Shown: positions 47,669-60,255 of the stretch, piece by piece
How positions within the stretch are numbered: the first letter of the stretch is position 1
Layout: each line of letters starts with the position of its first letter
Assembly: GCA_007258455.2 (NCBI GenBank)
Contig: VDFB02193867.1
Coordinates: 567,554,223-567,618,222 of the forward strand
DNA from: Sequoia sempervirens
Lineage: Eukaryota > Streptophyta > Pinopsida > Cupressales > Cupressaceae
Direction: 5' to 3'
DNA: 64,000 nt
Translations under genes and position numbers: made by a program
Notes under the pieces: generated by a model
The model's input: only the letters and a program-made list of their open reading frames with translations
Databases searched by the model: none
What the model was told of the DNA's origin: nothing

Positions 47669-50600
47669 CTACTTCTCCCTCTTATGTTTAGTTCTTGGTG
47701 AAGTATTATCTATTACAATAAGAAGTAAAGACATTAATATATAGAAATTACATTAAAAAATGATATATTTAACAAAATAATCACTTAACGCCATCTGATG
47801 ATCACTCTCCATGAGTGAAATATTTGAATGCCCATGTTGAGGTATGTTGAAGCCCTATATAAACCATCCAAATAGAAATTAAACTACAAATCAATAATGG
47901 TTTGATTTTTCACTAACTAACATCTATAACAACGAATGTAAATTGAAATATAGTAATTTTCCTCATACCTCTCCTATCAGAGACATCGAGAATTCTATAG
48001 CAAATGAAACATCGATGTCCATTGCAATATAAACATTCAGAGGTGTCTTCACTTGCAACATCTAAAAATCAAACAATAAATTATTCAATCACAAAAACTA
48101 CAATAGTGATCCATGTCATGACTTATAATGTATGAGATAATGAAAACAAATTTGAGTACTTATTAAACTATATATTTTTGACTATCATGTTTAATATTTT
48201 CCCTATCCATATCTTGTTTGAAAGCACATGTTTTTAGGCTTTTATCCATAGTAGCAAGCTAGTGAACCATTTGATAAAATTCTTTCATAGACATGTACGA
48301 TAATTGTGGTGGCATAGAGAAGGTAGTGAACTATTTGAAAAAATGCTTCAAAGAAATGGGGTCTCGTGGTGATGGAATTCCATTACAAACAAATGCATGT
48401 CATGGAATTCCATCACCATAAGATCACATTTCTTTTAGGCATTTTTTCAAATAGTTCATTTCCTTCTCTATGGTATTATTGCTTAATATTATGCTTTGAT
48501 AGAAAATTTTCCAAGAATCCATAGTTTGTTGGAAAGCATCTATTTTAGGGTTTTAGCCATAGAAACAAGGAAGTGAGTAGTTTGATAAAATGATTTGGTA
48601 CACATTTTATGGAAAATGTGGCATCATAGAAAAGGTGGTGAGCTATTTGAAGAAATTCCTCAAAGAAATGTAGTCTCATGGTGATGGAATGACATTCCAT
48701 CACAATGAGACCACATTTCTTTGAGGCATTTTTTCAAACTACTAATTGCTTTGTCTATGTTATTGCTTACAATTACGCTTTGATATATTTTTTCCAAGCA
48801 TCCATAGTTTGTTGGAAAGCACATTTTTTAAGCTTTTAGCCATAGCAGTGAGGAAATGAACTATTTGATAGAATGCTTTAGTAGACATGTATGGAAAATG
48901 TGGTAGCATAGAAAAGGTGGCCAGCTGTTTGAAAAAGTGCCTCAAAGAAATTGGGTCTCATGGTGATGGACATCACCATGAGACCGCATTTATTTGAAGC
49001 ATTTTTTCAAACAACTCATTCCCTTGTCTATGCTATTGCTTACTATTACTCTTTCATATATTCCTTCCAAGAATCCATAACATAGACAAGGAAGTGAACT
49101 ATTTGAAAAGATGCCTCAGTAAAAAGTGGTCTCATGGAATGCCATGACAAGAAAATGCAATTGGAAGTTGCTCCTACTTATTGCTTATGCTATATGAAGT
49201 AATCGCATCACTACTTATGTTGACTTTCTAAACAACCATATTGTAGTTGAAATTTTGTCATCTATCAACATCAAGTTATTAGTTATGGAATGTGAAATAA
49301 TGATTTGAGTTTTAGAGATGTGCAATGCAATGTAATCAACAATATGAATATAAACTAAATAAATCTATTAAGTACAATTCATTAGTTAAACTCTTTATTC
49401 TATTACCTGAGTGTAGGTTTGACTAAATCCACTAGCACTAGGAGGTGTTCCCATGAAACCTCCAATATTAGCCTATTCAACATTGAAAATCACATATTAA
49501 AATACCATTCATCAAACAATGTTATTCAACATGTAATAAATTTATAATTGTTTACTAGTTACATACCTCAACGATAGGTGCAATGGAGAAATAAGTAGGT
49601 GTGGGGTTGGTGTATCCAATATCAACACTGTGACCCTGCAATTTTATTAAAATCATAAAACTAAATTATTTAATCTTGCATTTTAAAATTGAAATTTAAT
49701 AAATTAAATTCAATCAACATGTTAACTTTTACCTGAGTATCAATGCCATAGGCCACATGCAAAATGTTAGCTACCCTGTCCATATCCATAGCTACAGACG
49801 GATCCTACATAGTAGCCTCCTGAGTGTCGGTGGGGTCATATGAGCAAGTTACCCCACAAGATTGACATAAATGGGATCAAATCCCACCACTCGAAGAATC
49901 CCCTAGATGATGCTATAGAATAGGGTCGACATGCTAGATGAAACTCTAGGTCAAAGAGCTAATGGCCAACAAAGTCTCTATGTCAGCACTCTCCTTCACG
50001 ATGGAAGGGATGACGATGTGCTCATGAGGGGGCCTAGCAAAAGGTCATCTCCCTTGCCACATAAGATCCTACTGTGCACTGAGTCTATCTTTAGCCGACC
50101 CCCCACCTCTCCCCTGGAAGTCCCTCATATCAAAATAATTTGGGATTTTGTTCAAGATGAACTCACAATATAGTTTTCTAAGGAAATACTATGAGACTTC
50201 ACAATTGTTGCATGGTGGGTAATCAAAAACCATGTACCACCTATCATAAAAAAAGTTCCTAATCTGTTGGTGGTGGCACTAATGAATAGGAAACCTCTTC
50301 GCATTGAGGGTAAGATTTTCATTTGTGTGTGGGTCAATGAATAATGAGCACAAATCACCTTTTGTAATTTTTAAATCTTTTACATCTTTATATGATAATT
50401 TATGCATGTAATAATCCCTAACCGCTTGCCTCCTATCTTTCCATCCAGTTAATTTTTTTTAATTGAATCTACATTTTTTAACATTTCTTTCAGTGAATTT
50501 TTCAGGGTCATTCTTTCTATGGTTGAACCATTTGGATCGCTCAACCTCCTAATTAAATCCTCAATTTGTTTTTTATTGTTCTCAATTTCACTCATTAAAT

Positions 50601-50890
50601 TTTGTTGAGTGTTAGGAGGGAGTTGAGGGATTGGTGGAGGAGGTTGTTGTTGTGGTTGATTAACTTGAGGAGTTTTTTCCTATTTTTGTTGTTGTGCTTG
50701 TTGAGGATTTTGAGGAGGGTTTGTAGGTTGATTAGCATCTCCTACAAATTCAAAAAATAAATATCAAATACAACATAAAACTAACAAATTCAAAACAAAA
50801 ACAAAAACAAAAAAATCCTTACCTCTTAGACCTCATCGACGTGGTAGCATCCTGGTGAAGAAACAACAATCGTTGATGAAGAATTTCATA
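47669..50890 (-). pseudogene. Multi-exon gene relict, unrecognised, copy 2
   Basis: Better preserved than copy 1. Exons: 49733-50741 (large), 49567-49635, 49407-49472, 47969-48061, 47785-47854, 47669-47709, with the same splice sites. The large exon begins after a TTTGTAG acceptor with a Pro/Gln-rich region (NPPQNPQQAQQQ, VNQPQQQPPPPIPQLPP) and a short coiled-coil-like stretch (SEIENNKKQIEDLIRRL), then blocks GWKDRRQAVRDYYMHKLSYK, GDLCSLFIDPHTNENL, QQIRNFFYDRWYMVFDYPPC, LNKIPNYFDMRDFQGRGGGS and HEHIVIPSIVKESADIETLL. About ten nonsense codons interrupt it, mostly TAG, with at least one frameshift after the coiled-coil part. A CX2C (LCQSCGVTC) occurs near its end. No family is recognised. Confidence 0.55.
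48193..49170. repeat. Intronic hairpin array, copy 2
   Basis: Same units and dyads as 26183-27160, inside intron 48062-49406. Confidence 0.85.
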
Positions 50891-51323
50891 AAATAGCTCC
50901 TCCTAGAATACGAGCATGGAATATTGGGGTTTTGGTCGTGAAACAAAATAGGTCATAATGCGAGTGCATTATAATGTGCTCATGTTATAACACACTCACA
51001 TTATGGGATCATTGTGGCCAAGCCTTAGGCTCGACATGCTCGCATTATGATTTTTCAAAAAAAAAATTCAAAAAGTGGCCACAAATTGGCTACCCATCTT
51101 CATGCACCCGCCCAAATGCATATAAGGATCTAATCTAACACGACATACAAATATGAACTTGAATAGTATGGAACCTAAAGTAATTATTTAAAAATGAATT
51201 AAATAGTTACTTTAGTATTTGACACACACAAATAACTATTTTTTGAGAATGAAGCAATGGGAGAGCACATAGAATATTTTCTAGGAACTCTAACATCATT
51301 GCTTTACCATTCACACTATTTAG

Positions 51324-52472
51324 GGGGGGTTAGACATAATACCAATGCAAATGTGGGACATTAATAGGTTCTTTGAGAGGCGTTACATGCATTTCTATTA
51401 ATGTATAAGCTCTAGAGCCATAATTTTCATTGATTATATAAGGGCCTAACCAATTAGGGTTTAACATTCCTCTTTCTGTCGTATCAACATTGAAATTACA
51501 CTAATTTTTGGATAACACCAAATCGCCTTTATTAAAGGAACGAGGGATTACATTTCCATTGTAACTTCATTGCATTCTCTTGGAGTAAGCTTGGAGATGT
51601 TCAAGAGCGTTATTGTATTGTTTATCAAGCATTTCAAGCTAATGCAATTGTTGTTCTTTATAGGTGTTTCCATCAATAATCCCTCGAGGAGCGATTCTCG
51701 ATGAAGGAATCTCTAACTCTAAGGGTATTATTGCCTCAGTTCCATAGACAAGATTATAAGGAGTATGTCTATTGGATGATCAAACACTCATATGATAAGC
51801 TCATAATGCATATGTTAGTTGCATGTACCAATATTTATTACTTTTTCTTACCGTTTTCCTTAAAAATTTCTCAAATGTCGAATTAGTTAACTCTTCTTGA
51901 CCATTAGATTGTGGGTAATTTAAGGTGTTGAAAAGCAATGTTGTATGTTGAAAATTTATAAGAACTTCTTCACAACCTTATTCTTAAATGGTGTCCCATT
52001 GTCTGAGATTAAGGTGGAAGGGATACCAAAGCAAGCAATAATGTGTTCCAATATGAAACGACATTTTACATCAACAGTTGTTGATTGGAGAGGAATAACT
52101 TCTACCCATTTTGTGAAATAATCCATTGCAGAGATTATGAATGTATGTCCAATAGAGAGGGGGTGAATTTTTTCTGATGATCTCAAGGGCCCATACAGAA
52201 AAAGGCCACACTAGAACTTGTGTTTGAAGCTCAGAAGAAAGAGCATGAATCAGTTGACTATGTTCTTGACATTTGTGGCACTTTTTAATGTATGTAAAGC
52301 AATCTTGTTCCATGTTTCTCCAATAGTAGCCTATAAAAATTATCTTTTGTACTAGTGATTGTCCTCCAAGATTTCCTCCACAAGCACATGAGTGAGCTTC
52401 TTCTAGTGCTATAGGGATTTTAGATTTTTTAAGGCACCTAAGAAGGATACCATAAAATGACCTTCGATACAA
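51324..52472 (-). pseudogene. Tat-type integrase, decayed, copy 2
   Basis: Same motifs and breaks as 29305-30453. Small differences include EHIIACFG for EHIISCFG and SFYGILL for SFDGILL. Confidence 0.85.
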
Positions 52473-52601
52473 GACATCAACAAGAATTATATACTTGGAT
52501 GCAAGTCTCCAAAGGTTTTTTCTAGTATTTGTGGTGATATCTTCAGGGTAGGTACTAGTTTTTAGATAATCATTTATTGTCGCATATCATTCTCTATAGT
52601 G

Positions 52602-53294
52602 TTATGTGGTGATTGCTAATATTTCATTTGTTTTATGCTCGATCGAAGGTTTTGCAATTGTATGAATGGAAAATGTGAAATCTTTTGAAGGGTGATGAGG
52701 GGATATTAGAGAAGATGTGCTTGTGATTGCATCCACATGCCTATTATCTTTCCATGGGATGTTATCAATGGTGAACGAATCAAAATTTTCTAATATTTGA
52801 CAACTTATCATGCTTTGCTTGATATGTTCCATTGATTTGTTTTATGATTAGCTACAAATCACCAAATATTTTGATGTCTCATGCTCCTAGAGCTAATGCG
52901 GCATGCAAACCTACAATTAACACTTCATATTCCACGGTGTTGGTCATGCATAGGAAATTCAATCAATATGATAAGGGAATAGGTTTTCCTCTGGGCGAAG
53001 TGATTATAACTCTCATGCAGAGCCTGTTCTACACTTAGATCCATCAAAGTATAACTCCCATGTGTCTTCATTTTTTTGAATAGTTAACACATTATCATCA
53101 GGGAATGTTTCTTGATTAGGCAATGCAAGGAGAGGAGTGTTAGCTAATTGATTAGTCAATGCTTGGCCTTTTATTTCTTTTTGTGAAAAAAACTTAACGT
53201 CAAACTCAGTCAACAACATAACCCATTTAGCTAAGCGTCCTGATAAATTTTTTTTATTGAAAAGATGTTTGAGAGGTTCAAATTTCATTATCAC
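52602..53294 (-). pseudogene. Tat-type dual RNase H, copy 2
   Basis: A 93-codon open frame (53013-53294) joins the end of the native RNase H (LSGRLAKWVMLLTEFDVKFF and QKEIKGQALTNQLA) to the start of a second RNase H (TWELYFDGSK). That junction is the diagnostic of the Tat lineage. The second domain continues to 52602 (NIPWKDNRHVDA), with stops between. Confidence 0.85.
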
Positions 53295-53703
53295 CTATAT
53301 AAATCCATATTCAATAAGTAATGTCACAACTTACTGGTAGCAAATACAAGAGCTAAACATTATTTCTCTATTGAACATGTGTATTACTTCTCATAATCTA
53401 TTAAAGTTTAGCTAATGTAGTAGACAGAATATTCCTTATGATTTCATCTTGTTGAGCCAACAATGCTACACGAGCATGGGTTGAGGTTGCTATGTAAAGG
53501 ATGAATGGTTTGTTTTGCATGGTGGGTTGTAAAACAAGTGGAGTTGAAAGGTAGTCCTTCAAACTCTCAAAACCCTATTTACAATCCTCATTCTAATTAA
53601 AGTGGACATCCTTCTTGAGGAGATGTGTAAATGGTAGCGTTCAATCGACTAAGGATGCAACAAAATGACGAGTGACCTAAATTCTTCCTTGTAACGTTCA
53701 CAA

Positions 53704-54639
53704 TTAAGATATGTTTCTAGGAGGTGGCATATTAACAATAACATCTTTTTTCTTCATGTCTATGTCAATGCCTCTGTGAGATACAATAAACCCTAGGAGT
53801 TTTCCACTATCTACACCAAAGACACATTTTTTTGGATTCAATCTCATGTTGTATTTTTTCATTATCTCAAATATTTTTTGGAGGACCTTCACATTTTCTT
53901 GTCTTGTTAAGGATTTGGATAGAATATCATCGACATAGTCTTCCAAGATTTTATGTATGCAATCATGAAACATCAATGTTATTGCTTGTTGATATGTTGC
54001 ACCTGCATTCTTCAATCCAAAGGGCATCATTACCCAACAAAATGTTCCCCAAATAGTTGTAAATGTTGTTTTGTACTAATATTGAGGGTTGATGAAGATT
54101 TGATTGTATCCAAAAAATCCATCCATGAATGACAACAAAGCATGTCCTATAGTCGATTCTACTATCATGTCAATATTAGGAAGGGGAAAGTCATCTTTTA
54201 AAGACGCTTTATTCAAATCACAAAAATCCATGCACATCCTAATATGATTGTCGAGTTTTGTGACTGTGACAATGTTTGAGATCCAAGGAGAATAATCTAT
54301 AGGTTTTATGAAACCAACCTCCAATTTTTTTTCAATTTCTCCCTTAACTAGCAAGGCTATATTAGGATTCATTTTTTGTATCTTTTGTCTGATAGGCTTA
54401 GCATTTTCAACGAGGACTATGTTGTGTGTTACAATTTTAGGATCAATGCTAGGCATATCTAAATAAGTCCACGTGAATAGTTTGGGGAAGTCATGAAGCA
54501 AGGTTGTAGTATCCTCTTGTTCTTCCTCATCAAGGAACTTCCCTATCTTGATCAATTTCTCATTATCATTGATGTCCATCATTACATCCACTATATCTCC
54601 TAAAGGGAGTATATGTCTCATTACTTCTCTCATTTGCAT
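53704..54639 (-). pseudogene. Tat-type reverse transcriptase, copy 2
   Basis: Two frames in the same phase, 54639-54076 and 54030-53704, separated by a single TAG at 54076-54078 after FINPQY. Motifs: FIKPIDYSPW, MCMDFCDLNKASLKDDFPLP, LLSFMDGFFGYNQI, MMPFGLKNAGATYQQAIT and YVDD at 53926-53937. RDLN is CDLN here. This copy keeps MPFGL and is the better RT of the two. Confidence 0.88.
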
Positions 54640-54817
54640 GTTTTTGTTTGGTGCTTATCATAGCACATGTAACCTTTCTCTTTTGAGGAGGAGTATATGG
54701 TTTATCATAGACTCCTAGCATTTTTTTCAAGGCTTCATCATCTTCAACATATTCCCATGATGATTCATAATCTATATCAAGCAATTCAGGATGTTTCAAG
54801 GTGAGATTGATTTTTGG

Positions 54818-54988
54818 TTTGCATGTGATGGTGTTAATGTTTAATGAAGGTTGTTTTCTTTCTTGTGTTATTTTAGAAGGAAAATATCTCAAATCATTTT
54901 TTGTTTCTTGCATGTTAGGTTCCACAAGGACATGAATGCCTTGTTCTTTCTTTCCACATCCTTTTCCATTATAACCCAACTGCTTCAT
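54818..54988 (-). pseudogene. G-patch domain, copy 2, decayed
   Basis: MKQLGYNGKGCGKKEQGIHV is kept, but the closing GLGY is DLRY. It is followed in frame by the linker LTLKHPELLDIDYESSWEYV towards the RT. Confidence 0.65.
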
Positions 54989-55376
54989 AAGCTCATAACC
55001 TCTCCCATAAAGTCTTTCAATTTCTTTTGAGTTTAGTGGTTGTTGATAATCTATCTCATAAAAGTTTGTTGTATAGCTTGTGTCTTCTTCAGGAGTGGAT
55101 GAGGTAGATGGTTGTGAGGTTTCTTATGAATTCTTTGTTGACATAACCATTGGTTTTTTTTTCTTGTCATCCTCCTTTCTTGTGATTATATATTCTCCCA
55201 TGAATGAAGGCGTGAATTCCAATGATCCCCAATCATCATCTAATAATTTTGACACTAGTTCTATCTATTGTTCCTCCTTTTTCATAGGTTCTACTTTTGA
55301 AGTCATAATTAATGTGTTTAGAGGACTTGTTGTTCCTTTTTCAACTTGTAAGCAACTTTTAGGCTTGAGGTCTATT

Positions 55377-56372
55377 TCAACTTGGTACCTTGTTATATAA
55401 ATATTTCATGATATGATGGAGAGTTGAAGGCACTACATGCATCTCATGAATCCAAGGTATTCCCAAAAGAATATTGTATGAAAGGTCATGAGGCATGACA
55501 TGAATGGGAGTTTGTAAGGTGGCCTTTCTAACTGTAATAGGTAAAGTAATCACACCAAGCGATTGCTTTCCCACATTGTCAAATCCTCGAATTGATAAGG
55601 AATCAAGTTCAAATTTTGATTTAGTGACACACAACCTATCTAAGAGGTTTACACTACACACGTTAAGGGAAGAGAAATTATCAACAAGGGTCATTTTTAT
55701 CCCTATTCTATTGAACTTGGCTATTATCATGAAGGCATCATGTCTCTTTCTCATTTCTAAAGGAGGGAGCTCATGGTGGTGAAAGGTGATGTCTACATTA
55801 ACTGTATTCATTCCTTGTATTAGATCTGACACTTCATTTTCATTTGTATTAGGGTGGATTACAACTTGTTGTAAGGCTATTAGAAGCATAGTGTGATTGT
55901 TAGGTGAATTATGAATTAGGTCCCAAAGGGATATCTTTACATGAGTATTCTTAACTTGTTCAACAAGATCATACTCCTTCCCACTGTTCAAAGGTAAGTG
56001 AGGAACACTAGGAAAAATAGAGTTGGGCAAAGGCAAGCTTGTTGGAGTTGGTTGTTTTGATTGCGGGTTATTCCTAGTGTTATATGTATGTGTAATGGTA
56101 TTATGACTCGTTTGCTGCAAAAAATTATGCTTAGGTGGGAAAAGGATAAATTTGGGTTTGCTTTTAGGTTGAGGTTTGTGTGAAGGTGGGTAAAGGATGA
56201 GTTGAGGTTGGATCACATTAACATATTTTTTTTTTAGTTTGTCATGATAAGCCTTAGTGGATGAACCTTGCGAGATGAAATCCTCAACGGTTTCATCTAA
56301 CATATCAAACTCATCACTACTAAAAGGATTGAGGGTTAGGTTAACTTGGAAAGAGAGATTTGACATAGTCAA
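55377..56372 (-). pseudogene. Tat-type protease region, copy 2
   Basis: A single open frame of 331 codons where copy 1 needs three. MTMSNLSFQVNLTLNPFSSD opens it, then a Pro/Gln-rich linker, LVDNFSSLNVC (active-site Gly replaced by Phe) and DLSYNILLGIPWIHEM. It is open, yet the active site is lost, so openness here is not proof of function. No gag is found upstream. Confidence 0.8.
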
Positions 56373-59300
56373 ATAACTATACCTTCTCCAAGTGGCCTAG
56401 GTCTTGGGTCTTGTTTTTGGTTTTTGTTTTTTGATCTATGTCTAATGTAGTCTATTCTAAATGTTGAGAATGAAAAATGCAAAAATCTAATTCTATCCAC
56501 AATTGCAATGAATGTAAAGTACACTATTTATAACTATTTGAATACATGTAACAAAGACAAGTAAAATGAAACATAAAAGTAATGATAGTAAACAAAAGCC
56601 TTAAAAATAGGAGATTTAAATATGTAAAAATTAGTTCTAAATTTGCATTGGGATAGATCTTCCCAAGGTGGTGAATGAGTCCTAGTAGGGGTTTTTTTCA
56701 AAATTTTCTAATTTTTTTGGTTGATTTTTATGTGTTCTATGTTGTATATCCTAGATCTAAGATGTAAATGTAGTTTTTGGATAGTTTTTAATGAAATTAA
56801 ATGGAAAAAAGAAATCTAAATGAGATTTTCACTAATGCAAAATTTAAAACCCTAGAATGCAAATTAATCAACTTAAAACCTAAGGAAAAAGGTAATGCAA
56901 GCTCTATATAGGATGTAAATGCAATCCAAATCAAAATTGTGATGCTCTATATGTCGGTTCACCAAAATGAAATGGTGAAAAAGTGGTTAGGGAGATGCTA
57001 ACATATGGTTTAGGACATAGAGCCTACCCACACACACCTTTCCAATTTCATTCAAGGGTAACCCTTGAGATCTCTTTGCAATGGAGAAAGAGATCTTGCT
57101 AAAGGTTATCCTAGGGGCTGAAGATGATCTATTAAGGGATTCACCACCAAGTTTAAACTTGGAAAAGATAATGAAATGAAAAACCCTAATTGGGTGTTAT
57201 GATCTACAAAATGACTTAAAATTTCCAACAACAGAGAATAGAAAGGTAATGAAGTGAATGGTGTGCAGCTAGGAATTTGTGCGTGACTGGAAGCAATTTT
57301 GAAACTCTACAAAATCTAACTTTTTGACCAATTGGGACTCATTCGCCAACTTGGGCGAATCAATCCCAAATCAAGGTTTCTACCCAAAAGTTGTTTTAGG
57401 ATAAAGGGTACTAGAATCTATAAAAATATTTGAAAGACACCTTCAGTGGGACTAATTGGTGAATTGTGGTAAATAAGTCTTGCTCCATTTTTTTAGAAAT
57501 TGAAAACTTTGATCTACACTCCAACACCTACTTTTTCCTTCCAAACTGAGTTGCAGATCCAAGCTTGTGAAAACACCTGCAAAATAAAATATATCTTGAT
57601 TTGCTTATGGGGGGTTTACCTCGATCAAACCCCTAGTTTAGTAATCAAAACTTAATGGAAATAATGAAATGTGCATGAAAACCCTAGTCTTAAGTGTGTT
57701 TAAGACTAAGAAATATGAAACATGATGCAATCTTATTCTAACATGCAAGAACAAGATGTAGGAATGTATCTTGAATGATGCAAAAATCAATTTAGGAGAT
57801 CTATAATCACCTCAAGTGAATCTTAATTATGTGTAAACCTTCCTTAGCCTAAAAGTAGAATGACAATGGAAGATGGAATCACTTAGAAAACAAGTCCTTA
57901 GGCTTGGCTTGATGGCTAGTTGCATCTCCCCAACCTAGAATTCTTCATGATTCACCATAGAAATCCATGATCAACCCTTGAAAATGCTAGATCTTGAATA
58001 AAAGTGAGCTTTAAGACCTGCAAAGATTCCTTAATGCTACTCCAAAGCTTCAACTTAAATACTCTTGTGAAAGATTCTCAACACCTAACTCTTGAATTTG
58101 ATCTTGAAAAATGCTTGCTCAAAATGGCTTAGGAATGATAAAAATGACTTGAGAACTTGATTTTAAAGGCATTAACACCTTATTGACCATTATTTAGATC
58201 TCAAAGGCTGAGATCCACCAAAATTTTAAATTAAATTAGTGAATTTCCCGCTTAAAATTAAAAAATGCCCCAAATGGGACTCATTCACCATCCTTGGCAA
58301 ATGGATCCCACCTAAGGGAACTCATTTACCCGAGGTGGAGAATGAGTCCCACCTAAGGTTTTTGAGGTGGGTTTTCAGGAATTTTGGGGTTTTAAGTAAT
58401 TTTGTGGGATTTTTGAGTGAAATGAGCCTCAAGATCTGACATAATGGGTCTTAGGGGCCTATAAATGATGAATTACAGGGGTAATTAATGAAAAGGTACT
58501 AAAATAGGTTTAGATTAAATGATAAATTGGCCTATCTCAATGAAGAGGATCAATTTCCATCATTACAAATTGAAAACCCCATTTGAAAATATTTCGTTTC
58601 TAAATCAATTTCTCCTCTTTTCAAATATAGATAATCTGTAGATATGAAGTAAGAAAGAATTAAATACTTAAATTCATGATTTTATCTCAAAAATAAGTTA
58701 GAATTATAATGTACTAGTACTTTAAAGTAGTATGATTGTCTTAGATATAAATCAATATTTTAGTGTTATTACTTTATTACTTCAAAGTATGCAAAGTATG
58801 CATGTAGTATCTTATTGTTCTTCTAATAGTTAATTTTACTATAAGAAAATAAATGATTAGGAAATGAAATTAATATGGCTATATCTGTCTTTAATAGTTT
58901 CATTATTATACTTCCAAATAGTAAAACATTTTATTAAATTATAATAGTCAATGTAAAAAAAATAAAAAAAAGTACCAAATAGTAATTGCGTATCATTCTT
59001 AAATTGATTATTGTGATATCCAAAATGATTGTGTGGAAGTACTTTATGTTCTTTATTTTATGCATGTATAAAGTTGTAATTTTATTTTAAAGGGATAGAT
59101 AATATGTTATCATTTATGTTTATCTTGTTAATGGTAATTGTTAAAACAAGAATTATTGATGATGTAATTATTTTATTAATCTTGTTTTAAAAGAAGTAAT
59201 ATGTCACTCACCACTGAATAAGTGGAAGATAATTGTTTAATTTAAATTAAAAATTCTCTATTGGATGGATTGCTTCCAATAGTTTAAGATGTTTAAATTA

Positions 59301-60255
59301 ATGTAAAATACTCTATTGGATGGCTTTCCACCAATAGCTTAAAATGTTTAAAATAAATTAAAATTCTCTATTGGATGGCTTTCTACCAACAACTTAAGAT
59401 GTTTACTTTAATTTAAAATTCTCTATTGGATGGCTTGCCACTAATAGTTAACTTGTTTACTTCTAGTTTTATTTTTTCAATTAGATTCCCTTACACTATA
59501 TGCTCTGATCTCGCCTCTATGAGGATCTTGGTGACTAGAAAGTGGAAGGGAAATGCTTAATTTGTTTAGTCAAATTGTTAGTTAGATATGAACTTCCTTA
59601 CACTGTATGCTCTCACCTTGCCTTAAGGGGAATCTTGGTGATCAGAAGGTGAAAGGAAGATATTCTTACTCTTTTGGATTCTCTTTAGATAGGAAAACTT
59701 AAATTAGAGTTATGAAACAAAAAACTAGTATCGTTCAATAAAAGTGATGCCTTTGGCTCATGTTTATATGTAAAGCCATGATGCTTGAGCTACTACATAC
59801 ATAGCCTAATAAAATGTCAACAATGACGTCTATGGAATCATCCCTTTAAACCATTGGGAGTAATAATGATCATTCTTTGTTTAATTTAAAGGGGTGGGTA
59901 ATCCCTCTTGGAAACAAAAATCTGGTAAGATAAATTTTTTAAAAAAGGTTTCCATACGATAGCATTATTTATCAACTATTTGGAGTGGGAAGAATTTTGA
60001 GAATGTGATTTAGATTTTTTTCTTTAAATTGTTTCTTATGGGAAACTATCTAGGAGTAAGGGCCTTAGAAAGGGCTGCATACCCATGAACTTTGATGCTT
60101 ACATAAAATTAAGAAATAATCACTTAATTCTAAAAAGACTTAATCTAACCAAATAATTTGGTATTCATTCTTGATTGGGGATTTGGCTAGGGTCCATGTG
60201 ACTTCATGATTCCAATATGGTTGGGTGGTGAGAAAGTTATGTTTTAGAGTCACTA
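56373..60255 (-). other. Upstream non-coding region of the Tat relict, copy 2
   Basis: Matches 34591-38439 with clear divergence. The dyad motifs recur at about 56645, 57332, 57445, 58277 and 58317. The 55-bp tandem repeat has four units here (59256, 59311, 59366, 59421) against three in copy 1. The 107-bp direct repeat is at 59490 and 59597. Confidence 0.6.

Larger units (their letters stand above)
38540..60255. repeat. Second copy of 16948-38439
   Basis: Collinear with 16948-38439 over its whole length. Offset is 21592 at the start, 21594 by 42593, 22010 after a copy-2-specific block at 45152-45672, 22019 at 51701, about 21814 after the copy-1-specific duplication, and 21816 at the end. 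The start lies mid-LTR, not at a biological boundary. Confidence 0.97.

Noticed and set aside
16948..60255. Biological tandem duplication
   Set aside because: Not excluded, but the coincidence of both breakpoints with the 100-N gap makes contig overlap far more likely.
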